This document shows, in pieces, positions 63,231-64,000 of a stretch of 64,000 nt of DNA. Origin of the DNA: Acridotheres tristis (lineage: Eukaryota > Chordata > Aves > Passeriformes > Sturnidae). Made by a program: the position numbers and the translations under genes. The DNA lies in contig CM072887.1 in assembly GCA_037013685.1 (NCBI GenBank), positions 50,271,154-50,335,153 of the forward strand, given 5' to 3'. A model generated the notes under the pieces. The model was not told the DNA's origin, ran no database searches, and saw only the letters and a list, made by a program, of their open reading frames with translations. How positions within the stretch are numbered: the stretch's first letter is position 1; every line of letters begins with the position of its first letter.

Positions 63231-63266
63231 GTAACGTCACTTCCGTCGCTTAATTCCCGCCGTGAA
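63170..63266. promoter_or_regulatory. CpG cluster with CRE-like site
   Basis: About a dozen CpG dinucleotides fall in under 100 bp (GTGCGCGCGATGCACGG, TTCCGTCGC, CCCGCCGTG) in a CpG-poor window. GTAACGTCAC (63231-63240) reads TGACGTTA on the other strand, a CREB/ATF-like site. Too short for a formal CpG island. Confidence 0.55.
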
Positions 63267-63330
63267 TGCAATTATGAACAGATGGGCAAATGACACAATT
63301 CCACTGCTAATGAACTTCCCTGCTGGGGAA

Positions 63331-63404
63331 GAGGACAGTGCATTACCCTTTTGTACTTCAGGCTCTTAATTATCATTCTTAGAGTTTGGTGTCATGTTTT
63401 GTGT
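63331..63404. other. Non-coding DNA, nothing recognised
   Basis: Short AT-rich stretch at the right edge of the candidate enhancer block. Confidence 0.4.
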
Positions 63405-63480
63405 TTGGATTTTTTTTGTTGTTGTAGCTGGGTTTCTAGGGTTTTGTGTGTTTTGTTTGTTTGCTTGTTTGTTTATTTTC
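63405..63480 (+). repeat. GTTT-rich low-complexity tract
   Basis: GTTGTTGTAG, then GTTTGTTTGCTTGTTTGTTT. Imperfect tetranucleotide repeat. Confidence 0.8.
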
Positions 63481-64000
63481 TCCCAAGCATAATTATTTCA
63501 CATCTTTGAATTTCAAATTCTTTTGGAGATGGTTAGCTAATTCCTGTCTATTCTGGAAGGTTCCAAGGAAGTGGCAGAACAAAAGGGTTTTGTTTCTAAA
63601 TAGAAGCAAGCATATTTAAATGCACAGCTTAAGAGAAGAAGAAATTTGTGCTAGCCTGAGTTCTTAAATACCATTTTCTTCTTTCCTCAATTCCCACTGC
63701 TCTCCTTTCCAACAAATTTTCTCAAAGCAGAATTTGTAGATGAAGAGCTCATAGCTCTGTGGTTCATACATCAGTTTAGGAGGAATGAGTAGGAAGAGAC
63801 TGATTTGGAAAGGTATAAATAACATTTCTACTGAGCCAAAGCACAAACTAAATGAAACCCAAAAAAGCTGATGCTCAGGTCCTAAATTTCGAATTTCACA
63901 GAACGAAACTGGTAAAAATACATCCTGTATCCAGTTGAAATATATGTCTCAGCATCAAAATACCACGAAAGGAGTGATGCTAAGCATCTAATTGTAGATC
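63481..64000. other. Non-coding DNA, nothing recognised
   Basis: Unique AT-rich sequence to the window end. Confidence 0.4.

Larger units (their letters stand above)
62590..63330. promoter_or_regulatory. Strong candidate conserved non-coding element / developmental enhancer
   Basis: About 740 bp of dense, high-complexity sequence unlike its AT-rich flanks. TAAT cores recur (TTAATTAATATCG, AATAATAATGAGAC, CTAATGAG, GCTAATGAAC). There are forkhead-like TGTTTATAATA and AACTACAAACAAAG, a MEIS/TGIF-type TGACAGCAGCTG and POU-like ATGCAATTATG. Such mixtures are typical of deeply conserved enhancers near developmental transcription-factor genes. The centre (63067-63265) is CpG-rich and holds a candidate exon and a CRE-like site. 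Confidence 0.5.

Noticed and set aside
1..64000. CRISPR arrays, operons, phage or plasmid features
   Set aside because: No regularly spaced repeats or bacterial-type gene packing. All repeat evidence points to a vertebrate nuclear genome.

Overview
The window looks like nuclear DNA from a bird, most likely a songbird. Two partial CR1 LINE retrotransposons have the 3' ends typical of birds. One short element near 57.7 kb joins a piece of tRNA-Ile to a CR1 3' tail, which is the design of the passerine element TguSINE1. The species call is inference from these repeats; no gene identifies a species.

I find no protein-coding gene I would defend. Open frames are short, unrelated to families I recognise, and mostly explained by base-composition bias, conserved-looking non-coding DNA or transposon remains. 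The sequence is AT-rich, poor in CpG and sparse in repeats. It reads as a gene desert or the inside of a very large intron. No rRNA, complete tRNA gene, CRISPR array, operon or phage feature was seen.

Layout. 0-9 kb: mostly featureless, with a 59-codon open frame behind a good splice acceptor (809-988), an old MIR/L2-type 3' end near 4.5 kb and a 126-bp inverted-repeat DNA transposon (MITE) at 8.3 kb. 9-18 kb: a conserved-looking block with an AP-1 site (9.1-9.5 kb), a CR1 remnant (10.7-11.0 kb), and a strong enhancer-like block at 17.3-18.0 kb with a near-perfect RFX X-box and a kappa-B site. 18-28 kb: purine-rich tracts, a GC-rich patch at 22.4 kb, a tetranucleotide microsatellite, and a CCAAT/TATA pair just ahead of a small secreted-type open frame at 27.9 kb. 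28-43 kb: a CR1 3' end of about 785 bp (34.3-35.1 kb) in otherwise plain sequence. 43-58 kb: further enhancer-like blocks, a three-repeat IRF/ISRE motif (49.6 kb), an ancient amniote repeat (53.9 kb) and the SINE (57.7 kb). 62.6-63.3 kb: the most complex block, which looks like a conserved developmental enhancer and holds a CpG-rich candidate exon with good splice sites on both sides.

The best reading is a regulatory landscape: scattered transcription-factor platforms in gene-poor DNA, possibly crossed by a long non-coding transcript or the intron of a distant gene. All statements about conservation come from reading motif density and complexity by eye. No alignment was run.
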